Assembly (NCBI GenBank): GCA_963697355.1 | Contig: CAVONV010000008.1 | Location: 1 to 64,000, forward strand | Direction of reading: 5' to 3' | Length of the DNA stretch: 64,000 nucleotides | Source: CAVONV01 sp963697355 | Lineage (GTDB): Bacteria; Acidobacteriota; Vicinamibacteria; Marinacidobacterales; DATDRI01 | In this document: piece by piece, positions 39,600 through 50,000 of the stretch | Layout of the letters: each line of letters opens with the position of its first letter | How positions within the stretch are numbered: position 1 is the stretch's first letter | The notes under the pieces: model-generated | The model's database searches: none | Told to the model about the DNA's origin: nothing | The model's input: only the letters and a program-made list of their open reading frames with translations | Made by a program: the position numbers and the translations under genes

Positions 39600-40490
39600 A
39601 TGACTACGCGAGTGCAGGAAAGAGGGGCACGTCGTTTTGTGTTCATCACTGGAATGTCCGGTTCGGGAAAGACTCTGGCCTTGAAAGCGTTCGAAGACGC
39701 GGGATACTTCTGTGTGGATAATCTCCCCGCCAAGCTGATAGACCCTTTTGCCGAGTTGACGGCGAAGGGGGGCCAGCGCATCGACAGAGTGGCCGTCGTT
39801 GTTGATATCCGAGAGCCTGAGTTCCTCAAGGACTTCCCAAAGATTTTTCGCGGCCTCCGAAAAAGAAGCTTCAACACCAACTTGCTGTTCTTGGAAGCGC
39901 GAAACGAGGTGCTCGTGCGCCGGTTCAGTGAGAGCCGTCGGCCGCATCCCCTGTCCGTGGGAAAAGGCGCGGTGCTCGAGGCGGTTCGGTCGGAACGCAG
40001 GAAGCTGTCCGCTATTCGTCGTCTCGCGGATGAGATTCTGGACACATCGGATTTGACCGTCCACCAACTCCGGCGCTACCTTCTCGAGAAATTCGGTGAG
40101 AGTGGCCTAGAACGCCTGCCATCTCTGAATGTTGTGTCCTTCGGCTACAAGTTCGGGATCCCATTGGATGCGGACCTTGTGTTCGATGTTCGTTTCTTGC
40201 CGAATCCTTACTTCGAGAGAAGTCTGCGTCACAGAGATGGCAACGACCCCAAAGTTGAGAAGTTTTTACGCAAGCACAAAGAGACAGGTGAGTTTCTCGA
40301 CAGGATTTTCTCTTTGCTGACCTATCTCATTCCGCAATATGCTGCGGAAGGGAAGAACTACCTGACGATTGCGATCGGTTGCACCGGAGGCCGACATCGA
40401 TCCGTGATGGTGTCCAATGCCATTGCAGGGAATATCAAGAAGCAAGGCCGGTCGGTCAAAGTCGTGCATAGAGACGTGGAGAATGAGTAA
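39600..40490 (+). CDS. rapZ: RapZ/YvcJ family nucleotide-binding protein
   Basis: 296 residues with Walker A GMSGSGKT at 18-25, DNLPAKLIDPF, and the C-terminal ligand domain signature IGCTGGRHRSVMVSNAIA. In enterobacteria RapZ is an RNase E adapter; here only the fold is certain. Start ATG 39600 with AGAAGGAGCTC just upstream. Lies between hprK and the EIIA gene. Confidence 0.94.
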   Translation: MTTRVQERGARRFVFITGMSGSGKTLALKAFEDAGYFCVDNLPAKLIDPFAELTAKGGQRIDRVAVVVDIREPEFLKDFPKIFRGLRKRSFNTNLLFLEARNEVLVRRFSESRRPHPLSVGKGAVLEAVRSERRKLSAIRRLADEILDTSDLTVHQLRRYLLEKFGESGLERLPSLNVVSFGYKFGIPLDADLVFDVRFLPNPYFERSLRHRDGNDPKVEKFLRKHKETGEFLDRIFSLLTYLIPQYAAEGKNYLTIAIGCTGGRHRSVMVSNAIAGNIKKQGRSVKVVHRDVENE

Positions 40491-40925
40491 GTGATTGGAA
40501 TAATAGTAATAACGCATGGACAGCTTGCAAACGAGTTGGTGAACGCAGCGGAAATGATCGTCGGGGAGATTCCCAACGTGACCGCGGTATCCATCGGCTG
40601 GCATTTCAGTCCCCAAGACGCCGAGAGAGAAATCAAGAACGCGATAGAAAAAACCGATAGTGGCCAGGGCTCGGTCATTCTTACGGATATGTTCGGTGGA
40701 ACTCCCGCCAATTTGAGCCTGACCTTTCTCGAAAAAGACCGTGTGGAAGTCATCACGGGCGTCAACCTTTCCATGTTAATCAAACTCGTAGATCTTCGTC
40801 AGCAAAGAAACACCGATTTGCTCGAAGTGGCACGTCGGACCTGCAAGCAAGGTAAGGAGAGCATCTACGTGGCCAGTGATCTGCTGTCGGCAAAGGGCAA
40901 AAAGGGCGAAGAGAAAGACGAATAA
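40491..40925 (+). CDS. PTS EIIA component, mannose family
   Basis: 144 residues. Phosphorylated His9 lies in IVITHGQLA, and the family motif DMFGGTPAN is present. The GTG start immediately follows the rapZ stop. With no EIIB/EIIC genes alongside, it probably acts as a regulatory rather than sugar-transporting domain. The Lys/Glu-rich tail is short. Confidence 0.93.
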   Translation: MIGIIVITHGQLANELVNAAEMIVGEIPNVTAVSIGWHFSPQDAEREIKNAIEKTDSGQGSVILTDMFGGTPANLSLTFLEKDRVEVITGVNLSMLIKLVDLRQQRNTDLLEVARRTCKQGKESIYVASDLLSAKGKKGEEKDE

Positions 40926-41201
40926 GTGGTTGAAAGACAGATCGAAGTTGTCAATCTATTGGGGCTCCACGCTCGGGCGGCAGCGCGGTTCGTCAGAACG
41001 GCATCTCGTTTCCGATCAAAAATCAGCATCACGAAGGAGGAAACGACCATCGATGGTAAGAGTATTCTGGGTATTTTGTTTCTAGCTGCTTCAACGGGCA
41101 GCCGAATTACTATCTCTGCTTCCGGGGATGACGAGACGGCAGCAATCGAAGCTCTGACTGACTTGGTAGCAAAAGGATTCGGCGAAGAGACGACGGTTTA
41201 A
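40926..41201 (+). CDS. ptsH: HPr phosphocarrier protein
   Basis: 91 residues. His15 in GLHARAA accepts phosphate from EI, and Ser46 in DGKSILG is the HprK target. Both are exactly at canonical positions from the GTG start at 40926, which adjoins the EIIA stop. This confirms the start choice. Confidence 0.96.
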   Translation: MVERQIEVVNLLGLHARAAARFVRTASRFRSKISITKEETTIDGKSILGILFLAASTGSRITISASGDDETAAIEALTDLVAKGFGEETTV

Positions 41202-41205
41202 TCAA

Positions 41206-43017
41206 ATGACAAAGGCAGCGTCGTTAGCCAAGAGATCCCGCAAGTCGGGGAAGGTCCGTCCTGTGGTTCTGCGAGGAACGGGAGTATCTCCCGGAATCGT
41301 GATTGCACGGGCTCTCATGTTTCAACACCAGGAGATACCTGTCATTCGAATTCCCCTAACCAAAGCGGAGGTGAAGTCCGAATGCGAACGGATGGAGGCG
41401 GCCCTCAGGCTATCGCGTCGCCAGTTACAGGAAATGAAAGCGCGCACCGTGGATGCGCTGGGTCAAGAGCATGCCTACATTTTTGATGCTCAAATCCTGA
41501 TGCTCGAAGATCCCTTGCTGGTTGAGCGCGTCTTTGTCGACGATTCGCTCGCAAAGAGTGAATGCTGAATGGGCTCTCAAGGTGACTCTGCGTGAATTCG
41601 CCGAGGTATTCGATGGTCTGAAAGATGAATACCTGCGCGAAAGGAAAGGTGACATCTTCGACATATCAGGTAGGCTCCTCCGAAACATGGCGGGGGGGCA
41701 ACAGCGTTCCTTGGAGAAGTTGGATCGTGAGTACGTTCTGGTGTCGGAGAACGTTCATCCTTCTGACACGGGGCAACTCGACTGGGATCACACTTCCGGC
41801 CTTGCCATGGAAGGGGGAAGTCCCACTTACCATACGGCGGTCATCGCGCGGTCACTCGGAATCCCGTGCGTGGTCGGTGTGAGCCATCTCATCGGCCAGG
41901 TGGATCCTGGCAGCACATTGATCTTGGACGGAGGGGAAGGTGTGGTTGTCGTCAATCCAGACCGAGACACGCTCAGGGAGTACCGGACGCAAAAGACGCA
42001 AGCGTCAGACGTTGGAAAGACAGCTTACCCGTCTTCGAAAACTGCCGGCTGAGACCCTGGACGGCTATCGCATCACGCTTCAGGCAAACATCGACTTTCC
42101 GGAAGAGTGTAAAGCGGCCGTTCATAACGGTGCGGAAGGCGTGGGGCTGTTTCGATCGGAATGGGTTTTGACGCAAGCGGGCAGCAAGCTTCCCAGCGAA
42201 GAAGAACAATACCGCGTCTATTGAGTATTGCCGAAAAGAGTGCATCCTTATACGGTCATCGTACGCACCTTCGATCTCAGGGCCGGAGCAATTTGAAATT
42301 GACTCAGAGAGGCGAGTCCAATCCGGCACTTGGTCTCCGAGCGACTCGGTATCTCTTTCACCACAAGGAGCTGTTTCGGGACCAACTTCGGGCGATGCTT
42401 CGAGCTCAAATCAAGGGGAATCTAAAAGTCATGTTTCCCATGATCAGTGGGGTCGGATGAACTGCGTGCCGCCAAAGCGGTTCTCGACGAAGCCAAGGAG
42501 GAACTACAAGCAACGGGTCAGGAATTCAACCCCGATCTGCCCTGCGGGGTGACTTTGGAAGTCCCTTCCGCGGCGACGACGGCGGATCTGCTGGCGAAGG
42601 AAGCGGACTTCTTCAGTATCGGGACAAACGACCTGATTCAGTATCTGCTCGCCGTGGACCGCGGAAATGAGAAAGTGTCTTATTTGTATGAGCCTCTGCA
42701 CCCGGCCGTTCTTCGCACGATTCGATTCGTCATCGAGTCCGCCCACGAAGAGGGGATCAAGGTCGCCATGTGCGGCGAAATGGCGGCGGACCCGCTGTTG
42801 GTCGTGGTTCTAGTCGGGCTGGGACTCGACGAGCTTGTCCATGAACTCGATTTCTATTCCTTCCGTCAAGAACATCACCCGCCGTCTCTCTCGGTCAGAT
42901 TCGAAGGAGATTGCCGACCAAGCTCTGGAGTTGGCGACGACGCGGGAGGTCGCGGACTTCATCGCCCATCGAATGCGGAATCAATTGCAGGAAGGACTGG
43001 CATATAGAAGTTACTGA
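41206..43017 (+). CDS. ptsI: Phosphoenolpyruvate-protein phosphotransferase (EI), multiple frameshifts
   Basis: Takes phosphate from PEP and passes it to HPr. Reconstructed ~600 residues. N-terminal VVLRGTGVSPGIVIARAL leads to the phospho-His region GGSPTYHTAVIARSLGIPCVVG. The barrel has GAEGVGLFRSEW, RGESNPALGLRATRYL, VMFPMISG, FSIGTNDLIQYLLAVDR and CGEMAADP. The frame changes near 41560, 41990, 42226, 42240-42285, 42455 and 42860, so no single open frame covers it. Its place right after HPr and the completeness of motifs argue for a real gene with base errors. Confidence 0.88.
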
Positions 43018-43020
43018 AGA

Positions 43021-43055
43021 AAGAACTCAAGAACTCGAAAACTCGAGTACTCAAG
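43021..43055. repeat. GAACTCGA/CTCGAGTACTC tract, site 3
   Basis: Directly after the ptsI stop: AAGAACTCAAGAACTCGAAA, then ACTCGAGTACTCAAG. Same unit family as other tracts in this window, in the gap before htpX. Confidence 0.6.
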
Positions 43056-43181
43056 AATGCGGGAAGAAAAAAAGAGACGGTGTTCGATGAATCAGAGGAT
43101 TCACCCGAAACCATGAAGACAATGAATCTTTATATCAGGACCCCTTTTCTTTGATGTCGAAGACACAGAGGATGGTCTGTT

Positions 43182-44009
43182 ATGAATCGGACGCGCACTT
43201 TCATGCTCATGGTAGGTCTTACGGTTTTGTTCGTATTGGTCGGTGGAGCCATTGGAGGTCGTCAGGGAGTGATCTGGGCCTTCATCCTAGCTGCCGGGAT
43301 GAACTTCTATTCCTATTGGTTCTCTGACAAACTGGTTCTCAAACACTATCAGGCGAGGGAAGTCGGACCCAACGACGGAGGAAGGCTGTACTCCACCGTG
43401 GCAGAGCTGACACAAGCTGCGGGTTTGCCGATGCCCAAGGTGTACCTTATACCGCAAAAGGCCCCCAACGCCTTCGCAACGGGGAGGAACCCTCACCATG
43501 CGGCCGTGGCGGCCACGGAGGGGATTCTCGATATTCTTGATGACGATGAGCTCGCCGGTGTCATGGCGCACGAATTAGCTCACGTCAAAAACAGAGACAT
43601 TTTGACCGGTTCTATTGCCGCCACCTTCGCGGGGGCTATTGCCATGTTGGGGCAATTTGCTCGCTTTGGGGCCGCGGGCTCGAGACAAAGGAGCAACCCG
43701 CTTGCGCTGCTCCTCGTCATCATTGGAGCCCCGCTGGCGGCCATGGCGATTCGAATGGCGATTTCAAGGAACCGTGAATTTGCTGCCGACGAGGGAGGTT
43801 CGGGGCTCAGCGGAAAGCCGCTGGGCTTGGCGAGGGCTCTCGCGAAGTTGCAGCAGAGCGCAGCGCATATTCCTATGACTCGAGGCAACCCGGGCCATGC
43901 ACATATGTTCATCGTCAATCCGTTCCTCGGGGGACTCCAGAAGCTGTTTTCTACACACCCACCGGTGGAAGAGAGAATTCGACGTCTAGAGATTCTGGCG
44001 CAAAGGTGA
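43182..44009 (+). CDS. htpX: Zinc metalloprotease HtpX
   Basis: Membrane-bound quality-control protease. 275 residues, two N-terminal helices (about 7-45), zinc site HELAH at 130-134, two further helices at ~143-200 and the third ligand region SRNREFAADEGG. The C-terminal FSTHPPVEERIRRLE is typical. Start ATG 43182. Confidence 0.95.
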   Translation: MNRTRTFMLMVGLTVLFVLVGGAIGGRQGVIWAFILAAGMNFYSYWFSDKLVLKHYQAREVGPNDGGRLYSTVAELTQAAGLPMPKVYLIPQKAPNAFATGRNPHHAAVAATEGILDILDDDELAGVMAHELAHVKNRDILTGSIAATFAGAIAMLGQFARFGAAGSRQRSNPLALLLVIIGAPLAAMAIRMAISRNREFAADEGGSGLSGKPLGLARALAKLQQSAAHIPMTRGNPGHAHMFIVNPFLGGLQKLFSTHPPVEERIRRLEILAQR

Positions 44010-44014
44010 AAATA

Positions 44015-44030
44015 GAGTACCCGAGTACTC
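44015..44030. repeat. GAGTACCCGAGTACTC tract, site 4
   Basis: Short palindromic tract five bases after htpX, part of the GAGTACTC family. Confidence 0.5.
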
Positions 44031-44130
44031 AGCTCGGCCTATGCCCATCATCTGAAGAACACAGACGTCTTCTATATCGTTTCATGAATTGGAATTGAAC
44101 GATGACGCGGCGCAGCCGCTACCATCATTC

Positions 44131-44165
44131 TTGAGTACTTGAGTACTTGAGTACTTGAGTACTAC
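44131..44165. repeat. Tandem TTGAGTAC x4, site 5
   Basis: Four perfect 8-bp units (44131-44162) followed by TACTT, in the convergent gap between htpX and the TlpA-like gene. Each unit contains the palindrome GTAC. Confidence 0.75.
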
Positions 44166-44180
44166 TTCGTTTCAAGAACA

Positions 44181-44924
44181 CTAATTTCGTTGCTGCAGAA
44201 GATCTTCTACGGCTTGGACGAGGTTTTCGAAGGGTTCATCCGTGCTGGGTGCTCGTCGTAGCTCACCTTTGCGGTCGATCAAGAAGTTGGAGGGATAGCG
44301 TGCGACCGTGCTGAACAGATCAGGAATCTCACCGTCAGTTGTAAGGAGCGGATAGGATATACCGAGCTCCTCAACAAAAGGTCGCTGAGTTTCCGGATCT
44401 TCCATAGAAAGCCCAAGAACAACAAGGCCTTCTGCGGCCTTGTCCTCGTAGAGACGCTGTAGCTCCGGGATTTCCTTCCGGCAGGGTCCACACCAGGTCG
44501 CCCAGATGTTCAGTAGTACGACTCTGCCGCGGTATTCGGAGAGTTTGTGGAGCTTTCCCGTCAAATCGACCGTCTCGATTTCCGGTGCCGGAACGCGGTC
44601 CAAAGCTAGATTGGTGGCTTGTCGACTTCTTTGAACGACACCGTTGATGGGAAACCAGAGCAATGCCAACGAAAGCGTGGCAATGCTCAGGCCAATCTTG
44701 GTGGAAGTTGAAACACCGAGCGGGCTCCTTCGATCGAGTAACGACAATAAGAGCGTCAAAAAGAAAGGCACGGCCATCGCCAGGGCAGTCATCGTCAAAC
44801 GAAAAGCGAAGTCCGAGTCACGGTCTTCGCTCGCTCGAGTGAGGATCGTGTAGACGGTCGAGCCGAAAAAGGCGGCGAGAATCGGCGACAAGATGCCTAG
44901 AATGAGGGTCCGGTGTTTTTTCAT
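44181..44924 (-). CDS. TlpA-like membrane thioredoxin
   Basis: 247 residues. Three N-terminal hydrophobic segments (about 8-28, 42-62, 76-96) precede a thioredoxin domain with WCGPC (Cys145, Cys148) and cis-Pro region ARYPSNFLIDRKGEL. It resembles TlpA/ResA reductases that keep periplasmic thiols reduced, though those usually have one membrane anchor. It follows the transketolase-like gene by 10 bp on the same strand. Confidence 0.85.
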   Translation of the reverse strand: MKKHRTLILGILSPILAAFFGSTVYTILTRASEDRDSDFAFRLTMTALAMAVPFFLTLLLSLLDRRSPLGVSTSTKIGLSIATLSLALLWFPINGVVQRSRQATNLALDRVPAPEIETVDLTGKLHKLSEYRGRVVLLNIWATWCGPCRKEIPELQRLYEDKAAEGLVVLGLSMEDPETQRPFVEELGISYPLLTTDGEIPDLFSTVARYPSNFLIDRKGELRRAPSTDEPFENLVQAVEDLLQQRN

Positions 44925-44934
44925 GAAGCCTGCC

Positions 44935-47353
44935 TCATTTGAGATCCCGAACGGCGGAGCGCATTGCGTCGAGACGCTCGGCGCGGTCCTTCACGAACTT
45001 TTCGATACCGGAAAGGAGGTTTTCCGGGTCCAAATGCGCTTCTGCAATCACTTCGTCGAGGTTGCCACCCGAACGCCACCGGTCGTCGAAATCACTGCTC
45101 ATGGCATATTTGGTAGACAAGGGATTGAAGATCCAATCGTACATGGTTCTCCGACTGCGGTTGGTGATGAAGGTCGAGTCCCACTTGTCGGATTCCGACA
45201 GTACGGAGTTGCGGTACTCCTCGGGCTGCACCCAGAAGAGTTGGGGCGAGGGCACAGACACGATCTTCACATTGAGCCCACGGGCATCCAAATCAGGTAG
45301 TATCGCGATGAGGTTCGCGGTGCTCATCGTACCTTGCACCATGACGCATCCACCTCTAGGTTCGTTGTCTTTGTAGTCACGAATGATGTAAGCGCCTTTG
45401 GCCGCATCGTAGTAGTGTGACATTCCCAGCTTTTTTCGGTCGGGTATTTCAATGGGCGGTCTCGTCAAATGGCACGCGATGATGGGCCAAGGACCGGCGA
45501 GGGCCGCGGCCAGCATCACAGGTACTTCGTTGTACTCGAACGGATGGATGTCGCAGACTTGTCCATCGGGAAAGAGTTGCGTGACTCCAGTGGCAAAAAT
45601 ACCAAAATGGGTTCTCGAGTCGTCGGCGGTCTCGGGACCGGAATGACCGGCTACCCAAATCACTTTTCCGGTCTTCAAGTCACAATCTTGGGAGAGCTGG
45701 CTGAACAGTCGCATCGGACCGTACTTCAAATAGGAGAAGCTGCCATAGGTGGAGCAAGCTCCAAAGAAGCCCAGGAACTCCTTTTCCGGCGTCTCACTCA
45801 TGTTCAAGCTGGCCATTCCGACACAGATGCCGCTGTTGGCGAACTCCGTAATCTCCTGAGGTAGCAATACGCCATCCGGGTTTTCGTTGCGCTCATATCG
45901 GCCGAAATTGTTCATTTCGCCGAAGTCTTTGGCGAATCCGCTGATATTGGTCGAGTCGGCGAGATCGGCGGCCATGGCGATGACGAGAGGCTGGTCATAG
46001 TTCTCGTGGCAGTAGCTATTGATGTAGCTTCCGAATGCCGCCAAGCCCGCGCGGTTGGGCGCCTTTTCACCGGGTGCTTTCCACATCTCGGCTGGATAGC
46101 TCTTGAAATCGAAGAGATGCGGGTCCTTCAAGGGATTGCCCTTGTGTCCCAGTTTGAATTGCGATGATTGAATGGGAACGCTGTCCCCCAGCTCGACGAG
46201 ACGATTTGCCAGGTACTCGAGCGTAGCTTCGCGGCCGTGAAGCACCTGAACTACTTTGGCGAAGTTGTTTTTCACTTGGTTGTAGAGGTCTTCGGGGTTC
46301 TCCGGCGCCGATTGGCCAAACCCATCGAATTCCACACCGTACTTTTCGGCAAAGACTCGCTTGGTCTCCCAATACTCGGCACTGTTGAGCCCGTGGGGAG
46401 CACCGTGACTCGCATAGTCATATTTGCCGTACTCGCGGCCTTTGCGCGTTTTCATCCAGGCGACGGCGGGTCGGCCGTTTTTCTCCGGCTCGAAAGACAT
46501 GGCGAGGATCGCTTTCGTCACAGCGGCCCAGTCACTCCCGGGATCGGCACCGTAGGTGCGCCAGCCGTAGCTACTGAACCAGTCTTCGGGTGTTCCATGA
46601 ATCACGCTATTCACGGGAAAACTGTCGATTCCGAAGTTGTTCCAGTCTAGAACGTATTGAAGGTTCTCGAGTCCCAGTCCCCAGGCACTGTTCTTCGTTT
46701 CATGAGAAGCCCCGGCGCTGTGCCCGCCTTCGCCCTCGAAAGCCCATACCTTGACGTCTTTCATTCCGGCTCGAACGAGTGCCAGAGCTTCTCCTGCCGC
46801 AGGCGGAGAGCCGTGCCCGCTTGGACCGGTATTGAACTTGAAGAACAAGGTCTTGCCTTCCATTTCGGCATGACCGGCAAGGCCTTTGTTCCGGCGGAAT
46901 GTAAGCAGGTCTTCCCAAACCAACATTCGATGTTCTCGATTGGGAACGAGATACTTGCCGTCACCGGTCCGTTTGAACATTTCTCGAAGAGCCTCGTTGT
47001 ACAGAGGAAGCATGGCATAGACAAGGGGAGCACAATGCCCGGCGACCAGCACGAAGCGATCAGCGAATCGGAGCTCCGGCCGACGAATGTCCCAGCGCAT
47101 CGCACCACTCAGGGTGGCGGTGACTAGCGCATGGACTTTGCTGCGACTGCCGCCGGGATGACCACTCTGTCGATAGTTGAGCATCATGTCGATGAACTGG
47201 TCGATGCAGTCTTTGATGAGCTTCCCAATGCTCGAAGTTGTTTTCCTGTTCCCTGTAGAGATTGTCGATTCGACCTTGGCTGTTGGTCACGGATACCTCG
47301 CTTCCATCATCTTCACATTCGTAGCGCAACATTCGCGTTGGTTTCTCAATCAC
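44935..47353 (-). CDS. Transketolase-like thiamine-diphosphate enzyme, one frameshift
   Basis: Reconstructed ~806 residues. Landmarks: GHPGGSRSKVHALV, FADRFVLVAGHCAPLVYAML and PPAAGEALALV. The ThDP segment is FEGEGGHSAGASHETKNSAW...NNFGID, where GEGG replaces the usual GDG. The pyrimidine-binding domain has VIAMAADLADSTNISGFAKDF and CVGMASLNMSETPEKEFLGFF. The frame breaks near 47220 at a G run (GGG where GGGG restores HWGKLIKDC). N-terminal codons run from the GTG at 47353; an ATG at 47332 is an alternative. Substrate is uncertain: classic transketolases are shorter, and the long form could have a different donor. Confidence 0.78.
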
Positions 47354-47465
47354 GTCCTAGAGCACTAGGACCGGCGCAGTTTGCCACAGCAGCTTGGGTA
47401 CATCAAGCCCAAGGAAGTGGGTGAAGTCGGCAGAGAACACGCCGGCTATTGTCGAAGACGTTGCG

Positions 47466-48731
47466 TCACCGACCGTCTTGGAAGGGCTCTCCTTTGATGA
47501 AAACCATCTCGACCTTGGAAAGCTCTTTCAGAGGGCTGCCGTCAAAGACGACTATATTTGCCGATTTTCCGACTTCCAGTGACCCGAGCTTGCTCGAGAC
47601 TCCGAACATTCTGGCAGGAGAAAGAGTCAGGGCTTTGAGTGCTTCTTCGTGAGGAAGCCCGTGAACGACGGCGGCTCTGGCTTGGCGCAGGAGTCCTGAG
47701 ACGTTCTCAACGGAGCCGGTCTGAAAGGCGAAGAGGATGCCGGCTTTGTAGAGTTGCCAAGGAGTGTTTGGAGTGCCGCCTTTGGATTCCAACTCACGAA
47801 CCGGGGCGTCGTCTGGGCCCCAGATGACCGGGATGTTCCTTTTCGCAATCTCTTCGGTAAGCCGATGGCACTCGGCCCCGTGGTTCAGAATGATCTTCAG
47901 GTCAAACTCGTCCGCGATTCGGAGGGCCGTATGAATATCATCGTAACGATCCGCACTCACGATGAGAGGCAGCTCGCCGCTTACCACCGATACCATGGAT
48001 TCGAGTTTCAAATCTCTTTCGGGGGGAGAAGGTTTCTTGTCCTCGTTACCTTTCTTGTACTCGGCAAGCTGGTGTTCGTACCGTTCGATCTTGTCCTCGT
48101 ATCCTCGGGCATCGATCAGTATCTGCCGGAGAAGAGCGGCGGCACCCATCCTGGTCATGGGAGAGCGATTCTGCTTGCCGTAGCGCAGTTTGGGAGACTC
48201 GCCCAAATTCGCATGAACACCGATAGGGAAGACGACGGTCATGTCCTCCATACGGGAACCGGCGAGGTCTATAAGAGCACTTTGACCCGAAAGAAGGTTG
48301 CGCTCCGCGGGGGCACAAAGGGCTGTCGTGATACCGAAAGACCGCGCCAGGGGGATGAAACGGTTGTCCGGATTGAGACCGTCAATGATTCTCAGTTGAG
48401 GCATCAAGGGATCGGTGGCTTCATCATCATCTGCGCCGAGAGAAGGGATATCGGAGGTGCCAAGATTCGTAAATCCGTCTATGAACCCGGGTGTGATGGT
48501 TCTTCCCTCTCCAGGGATCACCTTGGCACCGGCGGGAATCGAAACGTCCGAGCCGACCCCAGTAATGATCCCGCCATGTATAAGGAGGGTGCCCTCGTCA
48601 ATGATTCCGTGAGTGATGGTCATGAGCCGCGCACCACGGATGGCGACAACTTCACTTTGGGACAACAGTGGTGTCGTGAACGATGCGTAACCGAGAGCGA
48701 GTATTGAGAGGAGTCGATATCGAAAGCTCAT
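47466..48731 (-). CDS. Secreted amidohydrolase-family protein 1 (degenerate metal site)
   Basis: 421 residues with a signal peptide (MSFRYRLLSILALGYASFTTPLLSQS). The urease/imidazolonepropionase-type fold starts with the beta-sandwich VAIRGARLMTITHGIIDEGTLLI and ends LGSLEVGKSANIVVFDGSP. Where metal-dependent members have HxH after PGFID, this reads GFTNLG, and the next His position reads VSADRYDDI. A later NHG is kept. Catalysis may therefore be lost or altered. Third of three paralogues in transcription order. Confidence 0.8.
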   Translation of the reverse strand: MSFRYRLLSILALGYASFTTPLLSQSEVVAIRGARLMTITHGIIDEGTLLIHGGIITGVGSDVSIPAGAKVIPGEGRTITPGFIDGFTNLGTSDIPSLGADDDEATDPLMPQLRIIDGLNPDNRFIPLARSFGITTALCAPAERNLLSGQSALIDLAGSRMEDMTVVFPIGVHANLGESPKLRYGKQNRSPMTRMGAAALLRQILIDARGYEDKIERYEHQLAEYKKGNEDKKPSPPERDLKLESMVSVVSGELPLIVSADRYDDIHTALRIADEFDLKIILNHGAECHRLTEEIAKRNIPVIWGPDDAPVRELESKGGTPNTPWQLYKAGILFAFQTGSVENVSGLLRQARAAVVHGLPHEEALKALTLSPARMFGVSSKLGSLEVGKSANIVVFDGSPLKELSKVEMVFIKGEPFQDGR

Positions 48732-48749
48732 TGTCTTCCTCCGTCGATC

Positions 48750-49966
48750 TCATTGCGAGAGTTGGACGCGCGATCCTGGTTTGCGTTGATAGACGAGCTT
48801 TCCATCGATGAAGACCGCTTCGGGAATGGAGCGAGTTTTCAAGGGGTGCCCGCGCAGAATGAGGAGATCGGCGTCTTTTCCGGGTTCCAGGCTCCCAATG
48901 CGATCCTCCATGCCGATGATTTCCGCGGCGTCGATCGTTACGGCGCGAAGGGCCTTTTCAGTGTCCATACCGTTTCTTACCGCAAAGGCGGCGATTTCCA
49001 GCAAATCACCCCCGGCTTCACCAGAGCCGGGCGTGTACCAACCCGCGTCGATTTGGGATCGGAAGGCGATACGGATGCCCGCTTCAGAAAGTCTCGCCGG
49101 GGTCCTTGGATCGAATCCCGCGTCCTCGATGCTGCCGACGCCTCGGAAGAGGTCTTCCACAATGACCGGTATGTCTCGCTTCTTGATCTCATCAAGGACC
49201 TTATAGGCGTCGGTGGCTCCATCGAGAATCAGTCGAAGATTGAACTCGTCGGCGATTCGAAGTGCGGTCAGGATGTCGTCTCGTCTCTCGCAGTGGACCA
49301 GAACCGGGGTCTTACCTTCTAGAACCGGAATCAAGGCCTCCATGTCGAGATCCCGTTTGGGCTTGTCATCCTCGCCGTCCGAGGCCACTTTTTCCATGTA
49401 CTCTTGGGCCTTGATGAGCGTCTCCCTCGCGAGGGCGGCGATGCCCATGCGTGTCATGGGCATTTGGTCCTTTCGCTGGCTCGAACGGCCTAGGCCCATC
49501 ACGAGGACGGCATCGTCTTTCGCAATCATGTCGTCAACGACGATGCCCGATGTTTTCAAAACCACACCGCGCCCGCCGATGACGTTCTTGTCGCCCGGTG
49601 TCACGAGTGCGGTGGTGACTCCGAGCTCGCGAGCATGCGTGAAATGGGGGGCGTGAGGCTCGATGGCATGTTTGACCTGTAGAGCGGGCACGACGGGCTT
49701 TGAGGTCTCATCGATGTGGCTCTGTCGCCTCCAGTTACGGCCTATTCCGACATAGGAACGGGGCGAGACCAGCCCCGGCATGACAACGAATCCCTCTGCA
49801 TCGATGACCTGTAGCCCTCCGGCACGGCAATGTTGTTTCCCACCTCGGTGATCTTCCCTTTGTCAATGAGGATCGTCCCGTCGTCGATGGGAGGACCGGA
49901 CATCGCGAACAGCGTGGCGCCGGCGATTGCAAGCCTTTCCGTTTGCTCGAGCCCCGAGGGCAGCAC
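48750..49966 (-). CDS. Amidohydrolase-family protein 2 (degenerate metal site), frameshifted
   Basis: About 405 residues when joined. The N-terminal piece 49966-49742 (LAIAGATLFAMSGPPIDDGTILIDKGKI) shifts frame near 49800 into 48750-49781, where VIDAEGFVVMPGLVSPRSY is expected. The HxH position reads SPRSYVG. A His survives in PVLVHCERRDDI, but the later HG motif is LDGATDAY. It ends IGSLEPGKDADLLILRGHPL. No signal peptide is visible at the GTG 49966 start. The sequence upstream runs directly from amidohydrolase 3, so the two could be one two-domain protein. Confidence 0.7.
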
Positions 49967-50000
49967 CAGGAGGTTTGTCTCGGGATGGAAGCTGGGAGCG

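Noticed and set aside
44131..44162. TTGAGTAC x4 as a CRISPR array
   Set aside because: Units are 8 bp and contiguous with no spacers, and no cas genes are present.
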